Positions 20,934-28,640 of a stretch of DNA of 43,427 nt are shown piece after piece; positions within the stretch are counted from its first letter, which is position 1, and every line of letters starts with the position of its first letter. The notes below the pieces were generated by a model. That model was not told the DNA's origin, searched no databases, and saw only the letters and a list, made by a program, of their open reading frames with translations. This DNA comes from Clostridia bacterium (GTDB lineage: Bacteria; Bacillota; Clostridia; Christensenellales; Borkfalkiaceae): NCBI GenBank assembly GCA_900767885.1, contig CAAGAU010000019.1:1-43427 (forward strand). The letters are read 5' to 3'. The translations under genes and the position numbers were made by a program.

Positions 20934-22639
20934 ATAAAAATCAGCGTTAAAAGATAGATTGCGTGTGAAAAAACCACCGCGAAGAGCAGTTGATATACTG
21001 CGAGCAATATCGCGGTTTTTAACCCGAGTTGAGTTTTAAGCGCGGCAAGCGCGGTAAGGCAGGGCGTGTAAGCGTAGGTAAACGCTATCAACCCCAAACC
21101 TTGCGCGGCGTTCAGGGTAATTCCACCCGGAAAAAGCGCGGCGAGCGTTGCCGCTATGCCTTCTTTTGCGAAAATTCCCGAGCCGATTGCCGCTCCGAAT
21201 CGCCAGTCGCTTATGCCTACGGGCTTTAGTAATACCGCAAAAGCCTTGCCTGCATACGCAAGCAAAGATTCGCTTATTTCGTTTCCCGTTAAAAAGCGCA
21301 GGTCGGGCGATACCGACTTTAAAATATAAACCGTGGCCGACAATAAAACTATTACAGTGCCTAATTTAATTATAAACGATTTAAGCGTGTTTTGCAAGGA
21401 TTTAAACAGTATTTTTAATTTCGGCGGGCGCAGGGGCGCGATTTCCGCAATCAGCGGTTTCGGCGGCGTTTTATATACGAATTTATATAAAAGTTTTGCG
21501 CGGATAACGGGCAATACGAGCGAAAACAGGTAGATTGCGGAAAGAATTATAAACGCGCGGTCTTTAAATAACGCCGAAGTGAGGTATACGTAGACGGGCG
21601 TTCTTGCCGAACAACTTACCAGCGGCAAGCATATAAGCGCGCGTTTTTTAACCGCGTCGTCGTTTACGGACAGCGACGACGCGGCGGCAAGGGCGGTACA
21701 ACCGAATCCGCTTATAAGCGAATAGACCGCTCGTCCGCTTAACCCCGCTTTATTGAGTATTCCGTCCGATACCGCCGACGCGTGCGAAAGATAACCCGAT
21801 AAATCCAGCGCGGTCAGGCAAGCCGAAAGCACAGTTATCTGCGGCAAAAACGCGAGTACGGAAAAAAGCCCCGTAATAAGTCCCTCGCAAACAAGTCCGC
21901 AAACGAAAGGCGTTACACGCCCGTATAGAGCGATTTTCGATAATTCCGCAAGTTTTTCGCCGAGCGTGGATAAAGCGTTTGCAAGCAACGTAGCGGGAGA
22001 GTATTTTCCGAAAGCGAGATAAAACACGCCTACGATTACCGCCGCGAAAACAGGGTACGCGATATACGCTTTCGTAACCGTTTTTATCGTCCGTTTCGGC
22101 GGAAAATAATATTCGCCTTCGGCAATCGTGCCGCCGTTTTGGGGTGAGGCTGCGGCGGGCGAAGTTAAAATATCCGCTAAAAATTTTTTAAAAAGGTTTA
22201 CGTCGGCGGGGTTTACCGCGTCGCCGCAAAACGCCGTTAAACCCGTTGCGGCGTACAGTTTTTCAAGGTTGATTTCTCCTCCGCGCTTTAAAAATTCCGA
22301 GTAAAAATTTATAAATAAAATCACGCGCTTTCCGTAGCCTTGCAATTCGCGGGCAAGCCTTACGGCGCGTTTTAAAGTGTCGGCGTCGGCTACCACCGTT
22401 AAAACTTTATATTCGTTTTTTCGTAAAAATTCTTCGGCGACTTTCTCCTCGTCTTTGCTGCCTTTAACCGTATAAAGCCCCGGTAAATCCGTAACCGAAT
22501 ACTCGTTTTTACCTACGCGAAAATACGCTGTCGCCTCGTCTACGGTAACGCCGTGCCAATTGCCGACTTTCCTGTTTTTTCCGCTCAAAGCGTTAAAAAG
22601 CGTTGACTTTCCTGCGTTCGGGTTGCCCGCTAAAACCAC
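20930..22639 (-). CDS. feoB: Ferrous iron transport protein B
   Basis: FeoB imports Fe(II) across the membrane with a cytosolic G-domain. The 569-aa protein has G1 GNPNAGKST (residues 5-13), G2 near T32 in GNWHGVTVD and G3 DLPG (51-54). G4 reads N111-FYS instead of N-x-x-D, so the guanine-specifying Asp is missing. The membrane half has the Gate segments, including SGFGCTALAAAS and LVSCSARTPVYVYL (FeoB GFGCN.PA and SCSARLPVY). It is shorter than most FeoB proteins. The only canonical in-frame start is the GTG at 22639, one base after the feoA stop and far from its GGAGG (14 bases); an ACG better placed behind that site would add three residues. Confidence 0.9.
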   Translation of the reverse strand: MVLAGNPNAGKSTLFNALSGKNRKVGNWHGVTVDEATAYFRVGKNEYSVTDLPGLYTVKGSKDEEKVAEEFLRKNEYKVLTVVADADTLKRAVRLARELQGYGKRVILFINFYSEFLKRGGEINLEKLYAATGLTAFCGDAVNPADVNLFKKFLADILTSPAAASPQNGGTIAEGEYYFPPKRTIKTVTKAYIAYPVFAAVIVGVFYLAFGKYSPATLLANALSTLGEKLAELSKIALYGRVTPFVCGLVCEGLITGLFSVLAFLPQITVLSACLTALDLSGYLSHASAVSDGILNKAGLSGRAVYSLISGFGCTALAAASSLSVNDDAVKKRALICLPLVSCSARTPVYVYLTSALFKDRAFIILSAIYLFSLVLPVIRAKLLYKFVYKTPPKPLIAEIAPLRPPKLKILFKSLQNTLKSFIIKLGTVIVLLSATVYILKSVSPDLRFLTGNEISESLLAYAGKAFAVLLKPVGISDWRFGAAIGSGIFAKEGIAATLAALFPGGITLNAAQGLGLIAFTYAYTPCLTALAALKTQLGLKTAILLAVYQLLFAVVFSHAIYLLTLIFI

Positions 22640-22640
22640 G

Positions 22641-22862
22641 TCAAACGTACTCTACCTCCGTTCCGTCCGCAACGCTTTTTCCCACGGCGGCAAGCGCGCC
22701 GTCGCAACAAATAAGCAGCGTTTTCCCGACAAAAATTTTTACTACGGTTATTACGGAATTTACCTCTATTCCTAGTTCCCAAAGCCGCGCTTTATCGCTC
22801 TCGGCAAGGCTTAATTCAATTATTTTGCAAGGCTTGCCCACACTTGCGGCAGATAGTTTCAT
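22641..22862 (-). CDS. feoA: Ferrous iron transport protein A
   Basis: This 73-aa SH3-like cytosolic partner of FeoB has the typical layout: KPCKIIELS, the ARLWELGI helix (usual form RLxxLGx), then the paired strands SVITVVKIFVGKTLLICCDGALAAVGKSVADGTEVEYV. It probably modulates FeoB nucleotide turnover. It opens the feoA-feoB-pseudouridine synthase operon. There is no good Shine-Dalgarno before the ATG; TAAAAT lies just upstream, so the start may be near-leaderless or set by the leader. The 130 bases upstream contain no Fur-type box that I can recognise. Confidence 0.88.
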   Translation of the reverse strand: MKLSAASVGKPCKIIELSLAESDKARLWELGIEVNSVITVVKIFVGKTLLICCDGALAAVGKSVADGTEVEYV

Positions 22863-22990
22863 ACCGCATTTTATGCCGCGACATTTAAATTTATGCGGCT
22901 AGCCACAGGTGATTGCGTCAGTAAATTCTATTTTTGCCGCAAATCGGTGGCGATAAGAAATAAAAATTTCATAAAGGCGATTAAAAATGC

Positions 22991-23019
22991 TTGCTAACAA
23001 CCGCAAAATATGTTAAAAT
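22991..23019 (+). promoter_or_regulatory. Promoter of tRNA-Ala
   Basis: TTGCTA (22991-22996), 17 bases, TAAAAT (23014-23019), with TGn before the -10. The tRNA begins 13 bases downstream. Confidence 0.7.
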
Positions 23020-23031
23020 AAAACTACCGAT

Positions 23032-23107
23032 GGGGTTATGGCGCAGTTGGTAGCGCGTTTGAATGGCATTCAAAAGGCCGAGGGTTCGAATCCCTTTAAC
23101 TCCACCA
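23032..23107 (+). tRNA. tRNA-Ala, anticodon GGC
   Basis: Acceptor arms GGGGTTA and TAACTCC pair with one G-T. The anticodon stem is TTTGA/TCAAA with loop ATGGCAT (anticodon GGC), and the T-arm is AGGGTTCGAATCCCT. The discriminator is A, and CCA is encoded at 23105-23107. It reads GCC/GCU alanine codons. Confidence 0.96.
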
Positions 23108-23114
23108 AGAAAGG

Positions 23115-23163
23115 ACTATCCGAACACTGCCGTATCAAAAAGCGGTATTCGGATAGTTTTTGT
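23115..23163 (+). terminator. Terminator after tRNA-Ala
   Basis: ACTATCCGAA (23115-23124) pairs with TTCGGATAGT (23148-23157), with inner pairing TGCCG-like/CGGTA, and the hairpin ends in a T-run. Confidence 0.85.
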
Positions 23164-23172
23164 TTTATCACA

Positions 23173-23200
23173 AAAAAGGACGCTGTAAAAAGCGTCCCTT
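23173..23200 (-). terminator. Terminator of the DUF1508 membrane protein gene
   Basis: GGACGC (23178-23183) pairs with GCGTCC (23192-23197). On the minus strand a six-T run follows. It lies about 50 bases past the stop of the minus-strand gene. Confidence 0.7.
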
Positions 23201-23251
23201 TTCTCATAGATAATATACCTTTTTAATTTTGTTTTAAACGCGTTGCGAAAT

Positions 23252-25033
23252 TTACTGCAATACTTTTATCGGACTTTTTATTACCGATTGAAGCAAATCG
23301 GCGTCGGCTTCGGCTTTTTCGCGGGTAAAAGAGGTTTCGCCGGTTAAAATAATCTTATTGTCAAATCGGCGTAGTTCAAACCCGAATTTACCGTTGCCTC
23401 GATCTGTTATTTCGGAATGCCTTTTGGTTGCCGATTTAATCGAAAACTTTATTGCTTTTTTAACGCTTACAAGGGTAGGATAGCCGTCGGTGTGCGCAAT
23501 CTTTCTGCCGTATACAACGAGGTATGCTATATATCTGTCGTCGTGGCGAACTATTTTCCAGATACTCTTCGGTTCGTTTGACGAGAATCCTTCTATAAAT
23601 GAGTCGTCGTAAATGCTTTCGTTTTTCTCTTTGTCGGGAGTTTCGTTTTTAACCGAAACCGCTTGTTTTTTGCTGTCGGTAACGTCGTTTTTTTGTTTTT
23701 TGTCGTCGGCGTCGGCGGTGGTGGCTTCCTTGGCGATAATCGCGTTTACGGGCGAGTAATCGGCTTCGGATTTGTTTTCGATCACGCCTGTAAAACCGCG
23801 TTTTGCATTATCGTCGTACTTAATATCCTCGACTTCGGCTTCGGTGAACACTACTTCGTCGTCGAAAGATAATTGTTTTTCGTTTTCGTCGGCTACGGCT
23901 TCGGTTTCGACAGGTTGGTTTTTTACGACCTCGTTTTCTTCCGCTTTGGCGATGGGTGTTTCCGTTATGGTCGGGGTTCCGTCCCCGTTAAGGTCGGAAA
24001 TTATCAGTTGAACGTCGTCGTTGTCGATGGGAGTCTGTTCTTGTTCGGTAATCGTCGGGCTGGCGGTCGGTCTGGGCTTTTTTGCAAGTTCGTAAGCCTT
24101 TCTTCTTTCTTCCGCTTCCTCCTTGGCGTTTTCTACCGCTATTTGCTTGTTTTTTTCGGCTTGCTGACGTTTTTTGCAAGCAAGTTCGTATTCGGATTTC
24201 GCAATGCGGAGTTCTTCGAGCGCTTTGAATTTTGCATCTTGCACATTGCGTTCGCGTATTAAGCGATCGCTTGTCGTGATTTTTTTATTTTTGTTATCTT
24301 CGGGCGATTGATTAACGTAGAGTAAATCGTTAAGTCTTTTTTCAAGTTCTGATTTACGTGCGCCGAGCGTTTCTTTTTTAATTTTACTTTCGAGTTTAAA
24401 ATTTTCGAGATTTCTGTTTACGTCGGCAATATCTTTTTCAAGAGTTTCGGTGCGGCGGGAGCGGGCGTCGTTTCTTCGCTCGATATCTTTTGCGTGAGCC
24501 CGATGTTCGGCGGTAACGTTGTTTAAAACCCTTTGTGTGTCGACAACGTCCGATTTTTTCATCGACTTTAAAACTCCGCTTTGCTGACGGCGCAAAAGAT
24601 CGGATAAAAGTTGTTGTTTAACGGCGAGTTCGGACATCTTGTCGCGGTTTCGTCTGTCCATTGCCATTTCGTTTTCGCAAATTATTCTTTCGCGATCGGT
24701 CAGGGCGGTTATTTCTTTCTGCGCGCGTTCCTCGGCTTCTGCGACCGACAAGTCGATATCGGCACATTCGTCGGTTATTTCAATAATTTCGTTTTTTAAA
24801 AAAATAACTTCGCTGCGTAGAGCGTTCAGTTTTTCCTCGTTTTTTCTTTTTCTGCCTTCGGGGTTGGCGATTGCTACTATAAGGAATACCAAAAAGCACA
24901 AAGCAAGCGCGCCTAGTACGCAAAACTGCGTTATGCCTTGCCACGAAGCGAGCGTCTTACTAAAATATGTTTTAACCGTTTCCGCCGTCGAAGTCAGTAA
25001 AAGATTCGCCGACGAGTGAAAAATAGCGTTCAT
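23252..25033 (-). CDS. Membrane-anchored coiled-coil protein with C-terminal DUF1508 pair
   Basis: The 593-aa protein has one membrane segment at about 34-56 (ITQFCVLGALALCFLVFLIV), then a basic stop-transfer RKRK. A long charged coiled coil covers ~62-325, rich in E/K/R/A heptads, followed by a disordered acidic region (~326-490). The C-terminus (~491-593) looks like two YegP/DUF1508 repeats: WKIVRHDDRYIAYLVVYGRKI..., then GKFGFELRRFDNKIILTGE. DUF1508 modules are usually tiny stand-alone proteins of unknown function. A NGDGTPT stretch in the linker recalls a calcium loop but is isolated. With the coil following the membrane segment, most of the protein is probably cytosolic. GAGAGGT precedes the ATG. 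The organisation suggests a scaffold or envelope-linked role; no known family covers the full length. Confidence 0.78.
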   Translation of the reverse strand: MNAIFHSSANLLLTSTAETVKTYFSKTLASWQGITQFCVLGALALCFLVFLIVAIANPEGRKRKNEEKLNALRSEVIFLKNEIIEITDECADIDLSVAEAEERAQKEITALTDRERIICENEMAMDRRNRDKMSELAVKQQLLSDLLRRQQSGVLKSMKKSDVVDTQRVLNNVTAEHRAHAKDIERRNDARSRRTETLEKDIADVNRNLENFKLESKIKKETLGARKSELEKRLNDLLYVNQSPEDNKNKKITTSDRLIRERNVQDAKFKALEELRIAKSEYELACKKRQQAEKNKQIAVENAKEEAEERRKAYELAKKPRPTASPTITEQEQTPIDNDDVQLIISDLNGDGTPTITETPIAKAEENEVVKNQPVETEAVADENEKQLSFDDEVVFTEAEVEDIKYDDNAKRGFTGVIENKSEADYSPVNAIIAKEATTADADDKKQKNDVTDSKKQAVSVKNETPDKEKNESIYDDSFIEGFSSNEPKSIWKIVRHDDRYIAYLVVYGRKIAHTDGYPTLVSVKKAIKFSIKSATKRHSEITDRGNGKFGFELRRFDNKIILTGETSFTREKAEADADLLQSVIKSPIKVLQ

Positions 25034-25164
25034 AATTACCTCTCGTTAGTATTTTATTAGTATTTTAAAATAAAAAGCGTTTTATGTCAACTAAAAAATA
25101 TATTCCGCTTTTATTTTGTTAATTTTTAGTTTATTTTTACGACGAAATATGTTAATATATTCTT

Positions 25165-26370
25165 ATGGATAACTTATACAAAGCAGTGATAATCGGCGGA
25201 GGTTTTTCGGGGCTTATCGCGGCGTGTGCGCTCGGCGAGGCGTTCGGCGAAAAAATCGCCGTAGCGGAAGGTAACGATCGCGTTGCAAAAAAAATACTTG
25301 CCACCGGCAACGGTAGGTGTAATCTTACTAATTCCGCCGTTTCGGTAAGGGCGTACCGCGCAGATCCGATAGAATTTATCGGGTATGCGCTTGAAAATTT
25401 CGACAGTGAAAAACTTTGCGAAAAGTTTTATTCCTACGGCGTCCCCGTAATTTTCGAGGGTAACAAAGGTTATCCGCTTTCAAGGCAGGCGTCTTGCGTG
25501 GCGGACGCGCTGAGGTTTAAGTGCGAAGACTGCGGAGTTAAATTGTTTACGGATTTTAAGTGCGATAACGTCGTAAAAAACGCAGACGGGACTTTTTCTG
25601 TTTACTCGGGTAAAAGAGAATTACGCGGCGAAAAAGTTTTGCTCGCCTGCGGCGGCGCGGCCGGCAAAGCTTACGGTACCGACGGGAGCGGTTACGCGCT
25701 TGCAAAGTCGTTAGGTCATACCGTTACCGAAGTCTATCCGTCGCTCGTGCAGTTAAAAACGCAGACCGATAAAATCCGCGGACTGAAAGGTATAAAAACC
25801 GAAGCCGAGGTAACGGTTTTAATCGACGGAAAAGCCGCGGCTAAAAGCAGAGGCGACGTTTTGTTCACCGATTACGGAGTCAGCGGAAACGCTATTTTTT
25901 CGGTTTCGCCTGTAATTTCGGGTAAGAAAAACGACGAACTCGTTTTGTCGTTCGTTCCCGAAAAAAGTCAGACCGAACTTGCAGAGATTATTAAAAACGC
26001 GATATTTGCGTTGCCGTATAAGGACGGCGATGAGGTCCTGGGCGGCATAGTAAACAAACGCGTGGCGCGCGCCGCGCTTAAAGCGGCCGACTGCGGAGCG
26101 GAGATAAGATACGCTGCAAAAATCGCGCAAACGCTTAAAAATTTCACATTAAAAGTCGAAGGAACGCTCGGGTTCGATTGCGCGCAGGTAACGCACGGCG
26201 GCGTGCGTCTGACAGAAGTAAATCCGATTACTATGGAGAGTAAAAAAGTAAAAGGTCTGTATTTTTCGGGCGAGATACTCGACGTGGACGGAGATTGCGG
26301 CGGGTTTAATTTACAATGGGCGTTTTCAAGCGGGAGCGCGGCGGCGGAGGCAATTATAAATGAAAATTGA
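25165..26370 (+). CDS. BaiN/HI0933-family NAD(P)/FAD-dependent oxidoreductase
   Basis: The 401-aa flavoprotein starts with the FAD-binding GxGxxG motif (AVIIGGGFSGLIAACAL), followed by the family marks KKILATGNGRCNLTN at ~43-57, GYPLSRQASCVADAL and the second dinucleotide region VLLACGGAAGKAYGTDGSGYALAKSLGH. It ends with VTHGGVRLTEVNP and GLYFSGEILDVDGDCGGFNLQWAFSSG. The family includes flavoproteins of varied or unknown substrate. No Shine-Dalgarno precedes the ATG; an extended -10 (TGT-TAATAT, 25150-25158) lies seven bases upstream, so the mRNA may be leaderless. It overlaps the next flavoprotein gene by 11 bases. Confidence 0.9.
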   Translation: MDNLYKAVIIGGGFSGLIAACALGEAFGEKIAVAEGNDRVAKKILATGNGRCNLTNSAVSVRAYRADPIEFIGYALENFDSEKLCEKFYSYGVPVIFEGNKGYPLSRQASCVADALRFKCEDCGVKLFTDFKCDNVVKNADGTFSVYSGKRELRGEKVLLACGGAAGKAYGTDGSGYALAKSLGHTVTEVYPSLVQLKTQTDKIRGLKGIKTEAEVTVLIDGKAAAKSRGDVLFTDYGVSGNAIFSVSPVISGKKNDELVLSFVPEKSQTELAEIIKNAIFALPYKDGDEVLGGIVNKRVARAALKAADCGAEIRYAAKIAQTLKNFTLKVEGTLGFDCAQVTHGGVRLTEVNPITMESKKVKGLYFSGEILDVDGDCGGFNLQWAFSSGSAAAEAIINEN

Positions 26371-27880
26371 CGGTATAAAATTGCCCGTTACAGCGGATGA
26401 AAGAGAAGTTAAAAATATCGCGATAAAGAAAAGCGGAATTAAAAATCCCGGGTATTTCAAAATACTTAAAAAGTCGATAGACGCACGCGATAAAAACGAT
26501 ATAAAGTTTGTGTATAGCGCGGAAATCGGTCATTTTGCGCCCGAAGAAGAAAAAATCGTTCTGCCGCGCGCGAAAAAAGAAAAGACGATTATAGTTACGG
26601 GGTTCGGCCCGGCAGGAATATTCTGCGCGTTATACCTTGCGCGCGCCGGGTATAAGCCGATAGTTATAGAACGCGGAAAAAACGCGGACGAGCGCGCAAA
26701 GTCGGTAAAAGCGTTTGCCGATAACGGCGTGTTGGACGAAAATTCCAACGTGCAGTTCGGCGAGGGCGGAGCGGGGACTTTTTCGGACGGGAAATTAAAT
26801 ACGGGCGTATCCTCGCCGCTTATAAAAACAGTGCTTAAAGATTTCGTTTCTTTCGGCGCGCCCAAAGAGATAGAGTACCTTGCAAAGCCGCATATCGGCA
26901 GCGATAAACTGCCCACGGTGGTTAAAAATATCCGTAAAGAGATAGAACGGCTCGGCGGAAAAGTTCTCTTCGGTAAAAAACTCGAAAATATTTCTTTTTC
27001 GCAAGGTAAAGCTGTAAGCGTTACGATAAACGGCTCGGAGCAAAGCGTTGACGAACTTGTTATTGCCGTGGGGCATAGCGCTCGTGATACTTTCCGCATG
27101 CTCGCCGACAACGGAGTGCAGATGGAACGCAAACAATTTGCAATGGGTTTTCGTATAGAACATAAGCAGGCGGATATAAACAGAGCGCAGTACGGCGAAA
27201 AGTTTGCCGCAATATTGCCTGCCGCCGATTACAGACTTGCGAGCCACGTCGCCGAAAGGGGAGTTTTTACTTTTTGTATGTGTCCCGGCGGATTCGTTAT
27301 GCCCGCGGCTTCGGAGAGCGGCGGCGTTGTTACCAACGGAATGAGTTTGTTTTCACGCGGCGGCGAAAACGCAAATTCAGCCGTGCTTTGCGAAATTTAC
27401 CCGTCCGATTTTTGCGAAGGGCTTTTGGGCGGCGTTGAATTACAGCGCAAAATAGAACGTGCGGCTTACGCGCTCGGCGGAGGCGATTATTCCGCCCCCG
27501 TGCAGACTGTCGGTGATTTTTTCGCAGATAAAGCAACTATCGCGACAGGCGGTGTAAAACCCACTTATCCGCATTATAGGGGCGCGAATTTAAATTCGAT
27601 TTACCCGTCTGCGGTAATTAAAAGCATAAAAACGGGGCTTACCGATATGGATAAAAAACTTAAAGGCTTTGCCTCGCCGGACGCCGTGCTTACGGGCGCG
27701 GAAACGCGTTCTTCCTCGCCGATAAGGATTTTACGCGACGATAAAATGCGTTCGCTTTCCGCCGTCAACCTCTATCCATGCGGCGAAGGGTGCGGCTATG
27801 CGGGCGGAATTATGAGCGCGGCGATAGACGGTATAAAAACCGCAAAGGCTATTTGCGAGAAGTACGTCGGATTAACTTAA
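26360..27880 (+). CDS. Uncharacterised FAD-dependent dehydrogenase (COG2509 type)
   Basis: The 506-aa protein has an N-terminal ~75-residue ferredoxin-fold-like segment (GIKLPVTADEREVKNIAIKKSGI) typical of this family, then the FAD loop IIVTGFGPAGIFCALYLARAGY. Family blocks are NVQFGEGGAGTFSDGKLNTG, the QFAMGFRIEH region, CMCPGGFVMPAASE, GVKPTYPHYRGANL and the C-terminal YPCGEGCGYAGGIMSAAIDGIKTAKAI. The reaction is unknown. GGAGG inside the end of the preceding gene serves as ribosome binding site. The pair of overlapping flavoproteins is a common Clostridial arrangement and suggests a joint role. Confidence 0.9.
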   Translation: MKIDGIKLPVTADEREVKNIAIKKSGIKNPGYFKILKKSIDARDKNDIKFVYSAEIGHFAPEEEKIVLPRAKKEKTIIVTGFGPAGIFCALYLARAGYKPIVIERGKNADERAKSVKAFADNGVLDENSNVQFGEGGAGTFSDGKLNTGVSSPLIKTVLKDFVSFGAPKEIEYLAKPHIGSDKLPTVVKNIRKEIERLGGKVLFGKKLENISFSQGKAVSVTINGSEQSVDELVIAVGHSARDTFRMLADNGVQMERKQFAMGFRIEHKQADINRAQYGEKFAAILPAADYRLASHVAERGVFTFCMCPGGFVMPAASESGGVVTNGMSLFSRGGENANSAVLCEIYPSDFCEGLLGGVELQRKIERAAYALGGGDYSAPVQTVGDFFADKATIATGGVKPTYPHYRGANLNSIYPSAVIKSIKTGLTDMDKKLKGFASPDAVLTGAETRSSSPIRILRDDKMRSLSAVNLYPCGEGCGYAGGIMSAAIDGIKTAKAICEKYVGLT

Positions 27881-27957
27881 CGGCGCGAATAAACGCGACT
27901 TATGAAAGTTGTATAGTTTAAGTTATAATTTATATAATAATTGCTTTGTCAAAAAAC

Positions 27958-27986
27958 TTTACAATCCGGTTAAAAAAGTATATAAT
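27958..27986 (+). promoter_or_regulatory. Promoter of the metallo-hydrolase-rho unit
   Basis: TTTACA (27958-27963), 17 bases, TATAAT (27981-27986). AGGGGAG precedes the start codon at 28013. Confidence 0.65.
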
Positions 27987-28012
27987 TAGATGGTAAAAGG
28001 CAGGGGAGAATA

Positions 28013-28627
28013 ATGAAAATAAAATATCTCGGTCATTCGTCGTTTTATATCGTCGGCAAAGAAAAAAGCGTTGTAACGGATCCATTTGAAGGCATTGGTT
28101 ACGATATCGAACGCGTAAACGCCGACTATTGCACCGTATCGCACGGACATTTCGATCATAACGCGGTGGACAAGGTGAACGCCAAAACGGTTATAACGCA
28201 TACCGACGGCGATTTTTTGGCGATAGATTCGTACCACGACGCCAACCTCGGTAAGCTTCGCGGCAAAAACACCGTTTTCAAATTTACGGTGGACGGCGTT
28301 ACGTTTTGTCATCTCGGCGATATAGGCGAATATTATTCTGACGTACTCGGCGAGGAAATCGGTAAGGTCGACGTTTTGTTTATTCCCGTCGGAGGCAATT
28401 ACACTATCGGCGGTAAAGAGGCGGCGAAATACGCGCAGGCGTTGAATGCCGCGATAACCGTGCCAATGCACTATAAAACGCCGCGTTCGGATATAGATAT
28501 CGGCGGCGCGGAAGAATTTTTGAAAAGAATGCCCGGCGTAACGCACGTAGGCGAAGAATTCGAATTGACGAAAGAAAGTTTACCGGGCGAAGCGATCGTC
28601 TGCGTTTTCGACGACGATAAATTTTAA
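28013..28627 (+). CDS. UlaG/YtkL-like metallo-beta-lactamase-fold hydrolase
   Basis: The 204-aa protein is a small MBL-fold hydrolase. It has the opening KIKYLGHSSF, the metal motif SHGHFDHNA (HxHxDH, with Phe at the position before the Asp), FCHLGDIG with the third His and Asp, VLFIPVGGNYTIG and the final VPMHYKTP His. This is the layout of the UPF0173/UlaG group, whose members hydrolyse phosphate or lactone esters; the substrate is unknown. It lies 13 bases upstream of rho on the same strand and is likely co-transcribed with it. Confidence 0.9.
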   Translation: MKIKYLGHSSFYIVGKEKSVVTDPFEGIGYDIERVNADYCTVSHGHFDHNAVDKVNAKTVITHTDGDFLAIDSYHDANLGKLRGKNTVFKFTVDGVTFCHLGDIGEYYSDVLGEEIGKVDVLFIPVGGNYTIGGKEAAKYAQALNAAITVPMHYKTPRSDIDIGGAEEFLKRMPGVTHVGEEFELTKESLPGEAIVCVFDDDKF

Positions 28628-28640
28628 GGAGGACGAAAAT

